Assembly: GCF_002807015.1 (NCBI RefSeq)
Contig: NZ_NIPO01000001.1
Span: 619,936 to 683,935, forward strand
Direction: 5' to 3'
Source: Avrilella dinanensis
Lineage (GTDB): Bacteria; Bacteroidota; Bacteroidia; Flavobacteriales; Flavobacteriaceae
DNA length: 64,000 nt
Shown here: positions 52,204 through 61,850 of the stretch, piece after piece
Numbering within the stretch: position 1 is the stretch's first letter
Layout: each line of letters opens with the position of its first letter
Notes under the pieces: model-generated
The model's database searches: none
The model's input: only the letters and a program-made list of their open reading frames with translations
Told to the model about the DNA's origin: nothing
Made by a program: the position numbers and the translations under genes

Positions 52204-53691
52204 ATGTCAGTCAAAGCATTTTTTGCCAGAATATTCGCCAATATCGTGGTCATGCAGTCACAAAAATGGATAATAAGACCACAACAAACACAGGAAAAAT
52301 GGTTTAATCATCTTATCCGTAAGGCAAAATATACCGATTTTGGCAAAGATCATTTGTTTATGTCGATACGAAATCACGATGATTTTGTTCGTCGGGTTCC
52401 GATACGTGATTATGAAGAACTTCGCCCATATATGGACAAGGTTGTTGAAGGAAAATCAAATGTTTTGTGGCCGGGTAAACCGTTGTATCTGGCAAAAACT
52501 TCCGGAACTACTTCGGGGGCAAAATTTATTCCGCTGACTAAAGATTCGATGCCGTTTCACATCAAAGCGGCACGCAATGCGATTTTGTTTTATATCCAGG
52601 AAACTAATAATACCAAAGTGGTAGATGGAAAGATGATTTTCCTGCAAGGTAGTCCGGTTCTGGAAGAAAAAAACGGATTGAAGTTTGGTAGATTGTCCGG
52701 AATCGTAGCTCATTACGTACCAAAATATTTGCAGAAAAACCGCTTGCCGGGCTGGGAAACCAATTGTATCGAAGATTGGGAAACCAAAATAGATGCAATC
52801 GTGGAAGAAACTTCCAAACAGGATATGCGGTTAATTTCTGGTATTCCATCTTGGATTCAGATGTATTTTGAGCGGTTGATTGCCAAAACCGGCAAACCGG
52901 TGGGCGAATTGTTCAAAAAGTTTGATTTGTTCATTTACGGCGGGGTAAATTACGAACCCTATCGGGCAAAATTTGAGCAGATGATAGGCAGAAGGGTCGA
53001 TTCGATTGAACTGTTTCCAGCTTCCGAAGGGTTTTTTGCTTTTCAGGATAAGCAAAATGAAAAAGGAATGTTGTTGTTGCTTGATGCCGGAATTTTCTAC
53101 GAATTTGTTAAAGCAGACGAATTTTTTGATGAAAACCCGAAAAGACTTACCATAGACGAAGTAGAATTGGATGTGAATTATGCTTTAATCATTTCGACCA
53201 ACGCCGGTTTGTGGGCATATAATATCGGCGACACGGTAATGTTTACCTCACTAAAACCTTATCGGGTGGTAGTAACCGGACGTATCAAGCATTATATTTC
53301 CGCATTTGGCGAACATGTGATTGCCAAAGAAGTCGAAACGGCTTTGCAGGAAGCTGCGGAAGCGACAGGAACTTTGGTAACGGAATTCAGCGTTGCCCCG
53401 CAGATTAATCCGGAAGAAGGATTGCCGTATCACGAATGGCTAATCGAGTTTGAAAAAGAACCGAATGACAAGGCAAAATTTGCCGAAATCATCGACCAGG
53501 CAATGAGAAAGCAAAATGTGTATTACGATGATTTAATAAGCGGTAATATCCTGCGTCCGGTGGTAATTACTTCGGTAAAAAAAGATGGATTTAACGAATA
53601 TATGAAATCCAAAGGGAAATTTGGCGGACAAAATAAATTGCCACGATTGAAAAACGATAGGGAAATTGCCGATAATATAGAAAAGGCATAA
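52204..53691 (+). CDS. GH3 auxin-responsive promoter family protein
   Basis: 495 residues of the acyl-adenylating GH3 family. ATP-binding motif YLAKTSGTTSGAKFIPLT, a core block YGGVNYEPYRAKFEQMIG, ELFPASEGFFAFQ and LWAYNIGDTVMFTSLKPYRVVVTGRIKHYISAFGEHV are all present. Plant members join amino acids to auxin or jasmonate; the bacterial substrate is unknown. It is followed 11 bases later by a same-strand gene. Confidence 0.92.
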   Translation: MSVKAFFARIFANIVVMQSQKWIIRPQQTQEKWFNHLIRKAKYTDFGKDHLFMSIRNHDDFVRRVPIRDYEELRPYMDKVVEGKSNVLWPGKPLYLAKTSGTTSGAKFIPLTKDSMPFHIKAARNAILFYIQETNNTKVVDGKMIFLQGSPVLEEKNGLKFGRLSGIVAHYVPKYLQKNRLPGWETNCIEDWETKIDAIVEETSKQDMRLISGIPSWIQMYFERLIAKTGKPVGELFKKFDLFIYGGVNYEPYRAKFEQMIGRRVDSIELFPASEGFFAFQDKQNEKGMLLLLDAGIFYEFVKADEFFDENPKRLTIDEVELDVNYALIISTNAGLWAYNIGDTVMFTSLKPYRVVVTGRIKHYISAFGEHVIAKEVETALQEAAEATGTLVTEFSVAPQINPEEGLPYHEWLIEFEKEPNDKAKFAEIIDQAMRKQNVYYDDLISGNILRPVVITSVKKDGFNEYMKSKGKFGGQNKLPRLKNDREIADNIEKA

Positions 53692-53702
53692 ATATAATTG
53701 CA

Positions 53703-54584
53703 ATGAGGTTTTTGTTATTTATCACAGGATTAATCACTTTTCAGATACAGGCACAGCAGGTTTCGGGCGTGGTTGTGAATGCCGAACAAGAGCCGATACC
53801 TTATGTAAATATCTGGAATATGGATAGTTCTGCCGGAGCAACTACCGACGACAACGGGTGTTTTTCTATTCCGTTTGCAGAAGAAGGCGAAGAAATTGCA
53901 CTTTGGGCATCGGGCTATGAACGGCAATTCAAAGAAATTACAGCATCAGATACCATCGTTTTACAAAAGATTCAAAAAGAAGTGAACCCTGATGAGTTGA
54001 TTGTTTATCCTGAAAAAACGTTGCATCACACTATCGGCGAAGCACATTTTGAAAATTTTTATTTCAACCCGGGGAATCTGCCGTGGATTTTTGCCCGTTA
54101 TTTTCCGAATGAAAAAGAAATTCGACATGTACAATATATTGACAAAGCTATCGTTTATACAAAAAGCATGGTTGCGGAAGGAACTTTTAAGCTGAGGTTG
54201 CTCGTGCCGGACGAAAACGGTTGCCCGGGTGATGATTTGTTGGACGAACCGATTATTGTACCGATAAAACGCGGAAACAAAAAAAACAAAATCGAATTAT
54301 TGCACCACAATCTGAAAATGCCGGAAGAAGGTGTGTTTGTTGCTATCGAGTGGATACTGATGGAGAATAATCAGGCGAGGTTGAACACCTTTGTGAAAAA
54401 AACAACCTTGTTTGAAGATTATCGTTATGCACCCGATATGGTCAATAATCACGTAGAAAAATCCAATTCATACCGATACATACACGGTTATTGGTTCAGT
54501 AACGAGCAGTTTGTTGATGAAAAAGATTTGGACAAAGAAAAACCTTATGCCGACCCGGCGATAGGATTAATTTTAAGTAACTGA
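53703..54584 (+). CDS. Carboxypeptidase-regulatory-like secreted protein
   Basis: 293 residues. Signal peptide (cut near IQAQ), then a CarboxypepD_reg-like domain (20-95: VSGVVVNAEQEPIPYVNIWN, TTDDNGCFSIPF). The rest has FARYFPNEKEIRHVQYIDKAIVYT and MKLRLLVPDENG-like strands, plus an acidic PDDLLDEPIIVPI-type segment, also beta-rich. It is probably attached to the outer membrane. Function unknown. Confidence 0.78.
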   Translation: MRFLLFITGLITFQIQAQQVSGVVVNAEQEPIPYVNIWNMDSSAGATTDDNGCFSIPFAEEGEEIALWASGYERQFKEITASDTIVLQKIQKEVNPDELIVYPEKTLHHTIGEAHFENFYFNPGNLPWIFARYFPNEKEIRHVQYIDKAIVYTKSMVAEGTFKLRLLVPDENGCPGDDLLDEPIIVPIKRGNKKNKIELLHHNLKMPEEGVFVAIEWILMENNQARLNTFVKKTTLFEDYRYAPDMVNNHVEKSNSYRYIHGYWFSNEQFVDEKDLDKEKPYADPAIGLILSN

Positions 54585-54588
54585 TTAT

Positions 54589-56274
54589 ATGTCAAAAACC
54601 AATACACAAATAGCACTTTCCAGAGCTCAGGAATCTTCAGCGGCGGTTGAACGGATTTACATCACTATGCGTCATTTGTTTAACCGTGGATTTTACAAGC
54701 CGATGGGCGTTTCCGGCGAAACTTTGCGGGAAGCACTATTGTTGTTACGTCCCGAAATTTATGGGAGCATAGCCGAGGAAAAAGTCGAACTGAGCGGACT
54801 TTTGTATGTGATTGAACGCTTGCCGATAGGAATTGAAGAATGCCGTTACATTCATTTGACTTCAGATGAAGGTTACCGCAATTCGCATTTCAAACCGATT
54901 GTTCCGCCAAAAAGACGGAGAAATTGCTACCGAATAGACAAAGAACAAATGAATATTGAGATTACCCGCGGACGTTCGGATATTTATGATATTCTGACGC
55001 ATCTCACTTTTATCTTTGTCGAATCACACAAAATCAAAGACCGGATTCTGGACGAAGAAGAAGATTCTACCAATCGCGACTGGACAAAAATTAAGGAATT
55101 GATTGCCCATAAAAAGGCATTGAATACGGTGGAAAGAGAAAAAGCCATGGCTCATTTGTCGGGGCTTTTGGGCAGGTCGTTTGAAGAGATTAACCTCGTT
55201 TATCCGGCATTTGCCACGCCAGACAATCCGGATAGGTTTATTCATTTGATATACTGGCTCGGACAGCTCGCTTTAGATGAGGTGTTGCTTGAGCAGAAAA
55301 GAACCATCACTTTCAGTCCGATTTTGAGAGAGCGTGTCGGGCATCATATTCATGGAGATGCCTGGGCAGAAGACATTAAAGCGGTTTTACAAAAGCTGAA
55401 TATCATTCATCGTCCGATACATATTATCAGTGCCAATATGCACAGCGTGATGAATAGTATTTTTGCCCATAAAGCATTGAAAAAATATGAAATTAACCCT
55501 TTGCGAACGGAAATATTTGAAGCATTGAGTCTGTCCGAAAATTCGATGTTGAGAGCAAAAGTGAAAGAACAGGCGGGTAAGGAAGGTATGATTTTTATTC
55601 CGGATAATACAGGAACTAATATTGATGTGCAGATTTTCGATACAGCCAAAATAGATTTTCGAGAAACACTTTTTAAAGATTATCAGATTCCGGAAGATGA
55701 CCACCAAAAACCGGTAATTATCGTGATGGATTACGCTTTTGGCGAGCAGGCATACGAAACTATCGACGAATTATTAAAACCATTTAAAAAAGATATATAT
55801 TTGAACGTTGAATCTATTTCGGTTATGGGTAAGGCAGGGATACTGAACGGCGACAAGGGCGACATCATGATTCCTTTTGCACACATCAATGAAGGTACAG
55901 GTGATAACTATCCGTTTGACAATGAGTTGTCGTCGGAAATGTTTGAAGATTACGGTATTCCGGTGGTTTCAGGCACGATGATTACTGTGCTGGGTACCTC
56001 TTTGCAAAACAAAGATTTGCTGGCATTTTTCCGGGATTCAACCTGGGGAGCAGTAGGTCTGGAAATGGAAGGTGCTCATTACCAGAAAGCAATTCAATCG
56101 GCATCGAAAATAAGAAAAAGCATTTGTCCTGATGTGAAGATAAGATATGCTTATTACGCATCAGATAATCCGCTGAAAACCGGCAGCACGCTGGCATCAG
56201 GCGGATTGGGAACAACGGGCGTTAAGCCTACATACGCCATTACTATCGAAATTTTGAAACAGATTTTAAACTAA
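54589..56274 (+). CDS. DUF6909 family protein with nucleosidase-like C-terminus
   Basis: 561 residues, cytoplasmic. I place it in DUF6909 from memory. The N-terminal half is helical (VERIYITMRHLFNRGFYKPMGVSGETLREALLLLRPE). The C-terminal half (about 360-561) has VIIVMDYAFGEQAYETIDELL, GIPVVSGTMITVLGTSLQN and WGAVGLEMEGAHYQKAI; the last matches the E-M-E-G signature of AMP nucleosidase/purine phosphorylase-type enzymes, where it binds ribose. An enzymatic role on nucleotides or nucleosides is inferred. It follows the previous gene by four bases. Confidence 0.75.
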   Translation: MSKTNTQIALSRAQESSAAVERIYITMRHLFNRGFYKPMGVSGETLREALLLLRPEIYGSIAEEKVELSGLLYVIERLPIGIEECRYIHLTSDEGYRNSHFKPIVPPKRRRNCYRIDKEQMNIEITRGRSDIYDILTHLTFIFVESHKIKDRILDEEEDSTNRDWTKIKELIAHKKALNTVEREKAMAHLSGLLGRSFEEINLVYPAFATPDNPDRFIHLIYWLGQLALDEVLLEQKRTITFSPILRERVGHHIHGDAWAEDIKAVLQKLNIIHRPIHIISANMHSVMNSIFAHKALKKYEINPLRTEIFEALSLSENSMLRAKVKEQAGKEGMIFIPDNTGTNIDVQIFDTAKIDFRETLFKDYQIPEDDHQKPVIIVMDYAFGEQAYETIDELLKPFKKDIYLNVESISVMGKAGILNGDKGDIMIPFAHINEGTGDNYPFDNELSSEMFEDYGIPVVSGTMITVLGTSLQNKDLLAFFRDSTWGAVGLEMEGAHYQKAIQSASKIRKSICPDVKIRYAYYASDNPLKTGSTLASGGLGTTGVKPTYAITIEILKQILN

Positions 56275-56279
56275 ACTAT

Positions 56280-57224
56280 ATGGAAGAAAATAAAGCTACT
56301 ACAAGAGAAAACCAAGAGATTGATTTGTCGTATTTGTGGAAATCATTCAAAAACTTTTTTGAAAATATTGCTTACGGTATATTTAAGTTTATTTCCTTTT
56401 TTCTGAAAAATATAATCGCCACTATTATTCTGCTGATTATAGGTGTTGGTTTAGGAGTTTATATGCACCAGAACGACAAAGGAGCTTATAGAAATGTTGT
56501 TGTTGTAGCGACAAATTTCGGCAGTACGGAATATGCGTATAACAAAATCAATAATTTCAATAAATCTGAACAGCACAATTTTCCGGGATTAGAACATGTG
56601 TCCAAGATTGACATAGAGCCGATTATTGATATATATAGTTTCCTGTCTGATGAAAAAGATAATTTGGATATGGCTAAATATATGAGTGAAAACACCATTG
56701 AGGTCAGCAAGTATAAAGACGACAACAATGTTGAGAAGCTATACAGATACCATAAAATTGAATATCTTACTGATGTTGCCGATACTGATAATGGAATTTA
56801 CACCGATTTGATTAATTATTTGAATAATGATGAGTATTATGCTCAAGTCCGGAAAATTGGTGTGGCAGAATCTCAGAATAGATTAGCAGAATTAGAAAAA
56901 TCGGTAGAGAATATCAATGCGGTTTTTGAAAGTATTGGTGCAAACAGGTCTGGAGGTAGCGGAGATATCAAAATAGATTTGTATTCACAAATCAATGAGC
57001 TGATGCTCACAAAAAACAAGTTGTTACGACAAATTACCAAAACAAAAGTACAGATTGTTGAAGAAGAAAAAGTGGTTTATGACGTTAGCAGTAACCGAAA
57101 TTTGCATAATAAAAGTATCATCAAGCCAGTTTTGCCGGCTATTGCTTTGTTGTTAATATTCTTTTTTGTGGCACAAACTGTTAAAAGATATAAGAAATTC
57201 AGAAATGAAGAAGCCGGAAAATAG
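56280..57224 (+). CDS. Wzz-type polysaccharide chain-length regulator
   Basis: 314 residues with one membrane helix near 44-64 (NIIATIILLIIGVGLGVYM) and one at the C-terminus (about 282-302, IIKPVLPAIALLLIFFFVAQ). Between them is a periplasmic, partly coiled-coil domain. This is the two-helix layout of chain-length regulators, though sequence similarity is loose. The start follows the DUF6909 stop by five bases; the flippase gene comes 10 bases after it. It probably sets O-antigen or capsule length. Confidence 0.75.
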   Translation: MEENKATTRENQEIDLSYLWKSFKNFFENIAYGIFKFISFFLKNIIATIILLIIGVGLGVYMHQNDKGAYRNVVVVATNFGSTEYAYNKINNFNKSEQHNFPGLEHVSKIDIEPIIDIYSFLSDEKDNLDMAKYMSENTIEVSKYKDDNNVEKLYRYHKIEYLTDVADTDNGIYTDLINYLNNDEYYAQVRKIGVAESQNRLAELEKSVENINAVFESIGANRSGGSGDIKIDLYSQINELMLTKNKLLRQITKTKVQIVEEEKVVYDVSSNRNLHNKSIIKPVLPAIALLLIFFFVAQTVKRYKKFRNEEAGK

Positions 57225-57234
57225 ATAGTTTTTT

Positions 57235-58479
57235 ATGTCAGTTTCATTGTTTGCCGGAAAAATAAAATCGTTTGTAAAAGAACACCTGTCTTTTCTTGTT
57301 ATTGTAATAGGAGGGCTGTCTTTTTTGTCGGCAAATGTGTTGTTAAAAGAAGTATTGGACGAAACTGCATACGGTATATATTCACTGATAGTCACTTTCA
57401 TTTCGATAGTTTATATATATGGTTTGTTAGGTTTCGAGCAGGTTTTTCTCAGGTATTCCAGCTACATTAAAATCAACCGAATAGCCACCCAGAAAAGTTT
57501 TTTAAAATATATTTACGCCATAGTGATAGTGGCTTCTGCCGTTGCCTTGCTGGTTTATATCCGGCAATATGCCCAATATTACGACAATATATGGATAGTA
57601 GCTTTGGCTGTTGCCGCGACGATATACTCGCTGTTTTTGTTTAATATGTTCCGGTTAAACCACGAATTTGTGAAGGCACAGCTTTTAGCCAACTCATGGA
57701 AAATAATATTACTGTTTTTGGGGTTGTTTTTTTGGTTATTGGAATACAAAGATGTTGATGTGCTAATTGGGTTGCTATTAGGAACCATCATAATCATTAC
57801 GGTTTTTACAGGAATAGTCGTCTTCAACAAAATCAAATTTGATTTTGAAGAAATGTTGCCTAAAAAAGAAACGAATCTCTCTTTTTTTCATTTTTTTATT
57901 TCCATATCGACACTTTCTTTGTTGCTTTTCGGTGACAGGCTGATTGTGGAAGAGCAGTTGGGAGTAGTGATGTTGGGAGATTATTTCTACTTGTGTAATT
58001 TAGTTTTGGCACCATACACCCTGTTGCAGAGTTATGTCGGTTTTCGCCAGTTGATACAATTTAAAGATGATTTTTCATTGAAAAAATTTAAAAAATTCAA
58101 TAAGCAAATAATCCTTTTTAGCATTTTGCTAAGTTTAGGAATTGTAGCGGCAATATATGTTATCGCAGCATTTGATTTGCTCAACTTTGGTTTTCGTGAT
58201 TATATTACGACTATTGTTTTGCTTATTATTCTTGGCGTTATCCGGTTGTATTCTGCATCAATTTTATCAGCATTTGAAGCCAAAACATCAATTCATACAT
58301 TAAAAAAAACGAATATATTAGTTATTATTATATCAGTAGTGTTACTGATAATTTTTATCGGTTTTTTCCATACCTTAAACAGTATAATTACAGGATTTAT
58401 ACTGCTTTGGTTTAGCCGTACAATGATTTACAGATATATGCTAATCAAGCAAATAAAAGAATACACAACAGAAGAATGA
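57235..58479 (+). CDS. Oligosaccharide flippase (Wzx-like, MATE/MOP fold)
   Basis: 414 residues, with about 12 predicted membrane helices and a start typical of polysaccharide flippases (SFLSANVLLKEVLDETAYGIYSLIVTFISIVYIYGLLGFEQVFLRY). It should flip lipid-linked oligosaccharide repeats across the inner membrane. It overlaps the following gene by four bases (ATGA). Confidence 0.82.
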   Translation: MSVSLFAGKIKSFVKEHLSFLVIVIGGLSFLSANVLLKEVLDETAYGIYSLIVTFISIVYIYGLLGFEQVFLRYSSYIKINRIATQKSFLKYIYAIVIVASAVALLVYIRQYAQYYDNIWIVALAVAATIYSLFLFNMFRLNHEFVKAQLLANSWKIILLFLGLFFWLLEYKDVDVLIGLLLGTIIIITVFTGIVVFNKIKFDFEEMLPKKETNLSFFHFFISISTLSLLLFGDRLIVEEQLGVVMLGDYFYLCNLVLAPYTLLQSYVGFRQLIQFKDDFSLKKFKKFNKQIILFSILLSLGIVAAIYVIAAFDLLNFGFRDYITTIVLLIILGVIRLYSASILSAFEAKTSIHTLKKTNILVIIISVVLLIIFIGFFHTLNSIITGFILLWFSRTMIYRYMLIKQIKEYTTEE

Positions 58480-59882
58480 TTACGCTAAAACAAATATACA
58501 CGCTATTGTTTCTGTTGGGGATATTCTTTATTCCCTTCAACGAGTTTGACGGGCTTTCGTTTCTGGGGGAATATAAAGACGAAGCGGCATCATACTTTTT
58601 TCTGCTGGGATTTGGTGTTGCCATAACAGAAAACGTTCTTGCCAAGAAAATCTATTTCCCTTATAAAAACCCGTTGATTGTCATATTAATTTTGTTTATT
58701 CTCTGGACATTTTTGTCCACAATGATAAATTATGGAACAGTTTCGACCAGTTTTTATAAGCAAACTTCGGGAATTAACCGATATATCAGGCAAACCATTT
58801 CTTTGTTGATTTCAGCAGGTTGTTTCACTTTTCTTTTCTGGAATGTAATCAAAGATTTAAGCATCGTCAAAAGTATCAGGCTGATTCGGAAAGTAATCTT
58901 ATACAGTTTCATTTTTGTCTCGGTTTATGGCTTTATAGAGATTGCTATTGTCTTTTTCGGAATGGGATTTTTGAAACCTGTTTTGAGCTTGTTTGAATTC
59001 TTTCCTTTTGTGAACAACTCTCTTCACACGGGGCATCGGGTCGGGATTTCATCGGTAACCTACGAAATTCCAGCTTTGGGTAACTATCTGATTTTCGTTA
59101 CACCATGGATGTTGAGCTACATTTTTACTGAAAAAAAAGTGATGAGGTTTGCTCCGATAACAATCATTTTAATACTTACCTTTTTCTCAGATGCAAGAGC
59201 AGCTTTAATAGTCATTTCAATGCAATTGTTTTTATTCTTATTGGTTTTATTGCACGATGAAAGATTCAGGTTGCAGACTATCAATATATTAAAAATAGGT
59301 GCGGTGGCCGTTTTTGCTATTCTCATGATTAAAGGTAATGCTATTATAAATACAGCAGAAGAAAAACTTGATAGAATTAATTTCTCTAAAAATCTCACAC
59401 AAAGTATCTCCAATAAATCGAGGTTTGGAATGCAATATGCTGCTTTGGAGGTTTTTAAAGAAAACCCTGTTTGTGGAGTAGGTTTTGGACAAGGTGCTTA
59501 TCACATGGTACCTCATTATCCTTATTGGGCGACAGCGAACAATTGGGAGTACAGTTATATGTATAAAAATCAACAATATAAATCTTTTCCTCCACAATAT
59601 AATATGTACACCCGGTTATTGGCAGAAGCAGGCATTGTCGGCACCATACTGTTTACTATTCTGGTCGCATTACCGATTTATTATTCCCTTTTATTATGGA
59701 CAAAAGCCTCTTTCCGAAACAAATACGTTGGAGTCATTTTATTGCTCTCTTTTATTGGTTTTGCAGTAAATTGGTTACAAATTGATTTTTTCAGACAATA
59801 TGGTTTTTGGCTGTGTTTGGCTCTCCTCGTAAAAGCCTTAATAGACTTTAAAAATAAAAGCACTACATTTGGAACATACTGA
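58476..59882 (+). CDS. O-antigen polymerase/ligase family membrane protein
   Basis: 468 residues with about 11 membrane segments. A large periplasmic loop holds NPVCGVGFGQGAYHMVPHYPYW and YTRLLAEAGIVGTILFTIL, the Wzy_C/O-antigen ligase signature. The RAALIVISMQ segment with its Arg is also common in this family. It may polymerise the repeat unit (Wzy) or ligate it (WaaL); the window contains a second such protein (60654). The end overlaps the GT2 start by 14 bases. Confidence 0.83.
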   Translation: MITLKQIYTLLFLLGIFFIPFNEFDGLSFLGEYKDEAASYFFLLGFGVAITENVLAKKIYFPYKNPLIVILILFILWTFLSTMINYGTVSTSFYKQTSGINRYIRQTISLLISAGCFTFLFWNVIKDLSIVKSIRLIRKVILYSFIFVSVYGFIEIAIVFFGMGFLKPVLSLFEFFPFVNNSLHTGHRVGISSVTYEIPALGNYLIFVTPWMLSYIFTEKKVMRFAPITIILILTFFSDARAALIVISMQLFLFLLVLLHDERFRLQTINILKIGAVAVFAILMIKGNAIINTAEEKLDRINFSKNLTQSISNKSRFGMQYAALEVFKENPVCGVGFGQGAYHMVPHYPYWATANNWEYSYMYKNQQYKSFPPQYNMYTRLLAEAGIVGTILFTILVALPIYYSLLLWTKASFRNKYVGVILLLSFIGFAVNWLQIDFFRQYGFWLCLALLVKALIDFKNKSTTFGTY

Positions 59883-60651
59883 ATATAGCATATCGGTGGT
59901 TGTGCCTAATTATAACTCAGAAAATACATTACGCAAATGTATTGAGTCTGTTATTGTACAAACGCTAAAGGTAGGTGAGGTTATTATTGTTGACGATGGT
60001 TCCACTGACAACTCAAGAAGTATTATAAAAGAGCTGCAGGATCAAAATCCTAAAGTTAATATTATCTCTTATTTTCAGGAAAATCAAGGACCTTCTGCAG
60101 CCCGGAATAAAGGAATAGAAATTGCCTCGGGAAACTGGATTGCGTTTTTAGATACAGATGATTATTGGGTTGCGGATAAGATGCAGGTTCAGTTGGATTT
60201 TCTCCAAAAAAATCAAGATATAGTTTTAGTAAGTGGAGGCTACAACAAATTATTTTTTAAAGACACAATTCTGTATAAGGAGATAACATTCAATATGTTA
60301 TGTGCTAAAAACTATTTTGAGACACCTTGTGTATTGGTTAAAAAAGATGTGCTAACTCGCTACCCGTTTAATGAACATCAAAAGTACTCGGAAGATTACA
60401 GAGTTTGGTTACAAATAGGCAAGAATCATAAAATGGTTTATATCAATAAGCTTTTGAGCTTTAATATCAACAACAAAAGACCATTTGGCGAATCGGGTCT
60501 TTCGGCAAATTTGTGGAAAATGGAAAAAGGAGAACTCTCAAACTTTAAATTTATTTATCAACGAGAGATGATTTCATTTGGACAATGGTTTCTTTATTCC
60601 TCTTATTCCTTTTTAAAGTTTATCAGACGTTACCTGATTTCTAAATTATAA
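59869..60651 (+). CDS. Glycosyltransferase family 2
   Basis: 260 residues starting at TTG 59869; no ATG precedes the conserved ISVVVPNYNSENTL start, so the rare start codon is needed. The GT-A fold shows IIVDDGSTDNS, PSAARNKGIEIASGNWIAFLDTDDYW (D-x-D metal site) and a C-terminal YSEDYRVWLQI block. It adds a sugar to the growing repeat unit; donor and acceptor unknown. It overlaps the upstream gene by 14 bases. Confidence 0.88.
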   Translation: MEHTEYSISVVVPNYNSENTLRKCIESVIVQTLKVGEVIIVDDGSTDNSRSIIKELQDQNPKVNIISYFQENQGPSAARNKGIEIASGNWIAFLDTDDYWVADKMQVQLDFLQKNQDIVLVSGGYNKLFFKDTILYKEITFNMLCAKNYFETPCVLVKKDVLTRYPFNEHQKYSEDYRVWLQIGKNHKMVYINKLLSFNINNKRPFGESGLSANLWKMEKGELSNFKFIYQREMISFGQWFLYSSYSFLKFIRRYLISKL

Positions 60652-60653
60652 AA

Positions 60654-61844
60654 ATGAAAAACATCAATAAAATATACAATTATATTTTTCTGCTTTTTTG
60701 CTTTATTATACCTTTTGAGCATTCTGCAAGAGCTTTGCCTAATATTATTTTGGTGGTGCTTGTTCTGCTTTTTCCTTTTCAAAACTATAAAAAATCAATT
60801 CAACAACTCAAGAAAGAGTTTATCGCCATATTTTTATTTATTGCAATTATAGCAGGAAATAGTTTAGTGTTTCAACGTTGGGAGGATTTTAATTTGATAC
60901 AAAGGCTGTTGTATATTCCTTTGATTTTAATACTATTTTCCCCTATAAAAAATATAAAAAGTAGTTTGTTGGCATTCGTTTTAGGAAGTTTTTCTTTGCT
61001 GTCAATTTCAACAACTTTGATTGTAATAGAAATCTCAAAAGACAGTAGTTTTGCTTTAGCAAATGGTGCTCAGGTTAACGATTTGCTTTTCGGTCATCGA
61101 CCTTATTTGGGCTTTATGTATTTGATGAGCACTTATTTTGTTTTTTACTTAGCGACTACTACAATCAAAAAATACTATCGTATCTTATATGTTACTATGG
61201 GTATTGTTTTTATTAGTTTTATATTTTTGATTGCCGCTCGTTTGTCTGCCCTTACTGTGTTGATTTCTACTTTAATTGCTGCTTTTTATTTTGCCAAGAA
61301 AATAAAGCTCAATCTAAAATGGTGGCTGCTCGTTCCTTTATTCTTTGTAGTGTTGATGTATAATTTATCTGACAATTTGTCCAAGCGGTTTTTTATTGGC
61401 GATGAAAAGGTAAATTTTATCACGGCAGAACCAAGATATTATATATGGGATTGTGCTTATACAATTATGTCGGATAATCCGAAAGAAATTGTTTTTGGTA
61501 AAGGATATTATCAGACCGAAAATGACCTTGCGTTGTGTTATCAACAAAAAGAAAATTATTTAGATGCCGAACACAAACAATGGTTTATTGACAGTAAATT
61601 CAATACACACAATCAGTTTTTAGATTTTTATCTAAGCCAGGGAATAATTGTTTTGTGTTTGAGTTTGTTGTTTTTCTGCTATTTATTTATAATTGGTCGG
61701 AAAGATTTTTTCTCTGTTTGTTTGCTTGTGGCAGCCTTGTTATTTCTTTTGGTAGAAAATGTTTTGACCAGGCAATTGGGGTGCATATTGATTGCTTTCT
61801 TACTTTGTTTTGTGTTCCATCGAAAGTTACAACCAAAAGAGTGA
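60654..61844 (+). CDS. O-antigen polymerase/ligase family membrane protein (second)
   Basis: 396 residues with about 10 membrane segments. RLSALTVLISTLIAAFYF, a long loop with KEIVFGKGYYQTEND and FNTHNQFLDFYLSQGIIVLCLSLLFF (a WaaL/Wzy-type His-Asn motif) identify the family. Together with the protein at 58476 it suggests one polymerase and one ligase, but which is which is open. Its end is six bases from the oppositely oriented GT4 gene. Confidence 0.83.
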   Translation: MKNINKIYNYIFLLFCFIIPFEHSARALPNIILVVLVLLFPFQNYKKSIQQLKKEFIAIFLFIAIIAGNSLVFQRWEDFNLIQRLLYIPLILILFSPIKNIKSSLLAFVLGSFSLLSISTTLIVIEISKDSSFALANGAQVNDLLFGHRPYLGFMYLMSTYFVFYLATTTIKKYYRILYVTMGIVFISFIFLIAARLSALTVLISTLIAAFYFAKKIKLNLKWWLLVPLFFVVLMYNLSDNLSKRFFIGDEKVNFITAEPRYYIWDCAYTIMSDNPKEIVFGKGYYQTENDLALCYQQKENYLDAEHKQWFIDSKFNTHNQFLDFYLSQGIIVLCLSLLFFCYLFIIGRKDFFSVCLLVAALLFLLVENVLTRQLGCILIAFLLCFVFHRKLQPKE

Positions 61845-61850
61845 TTATGA

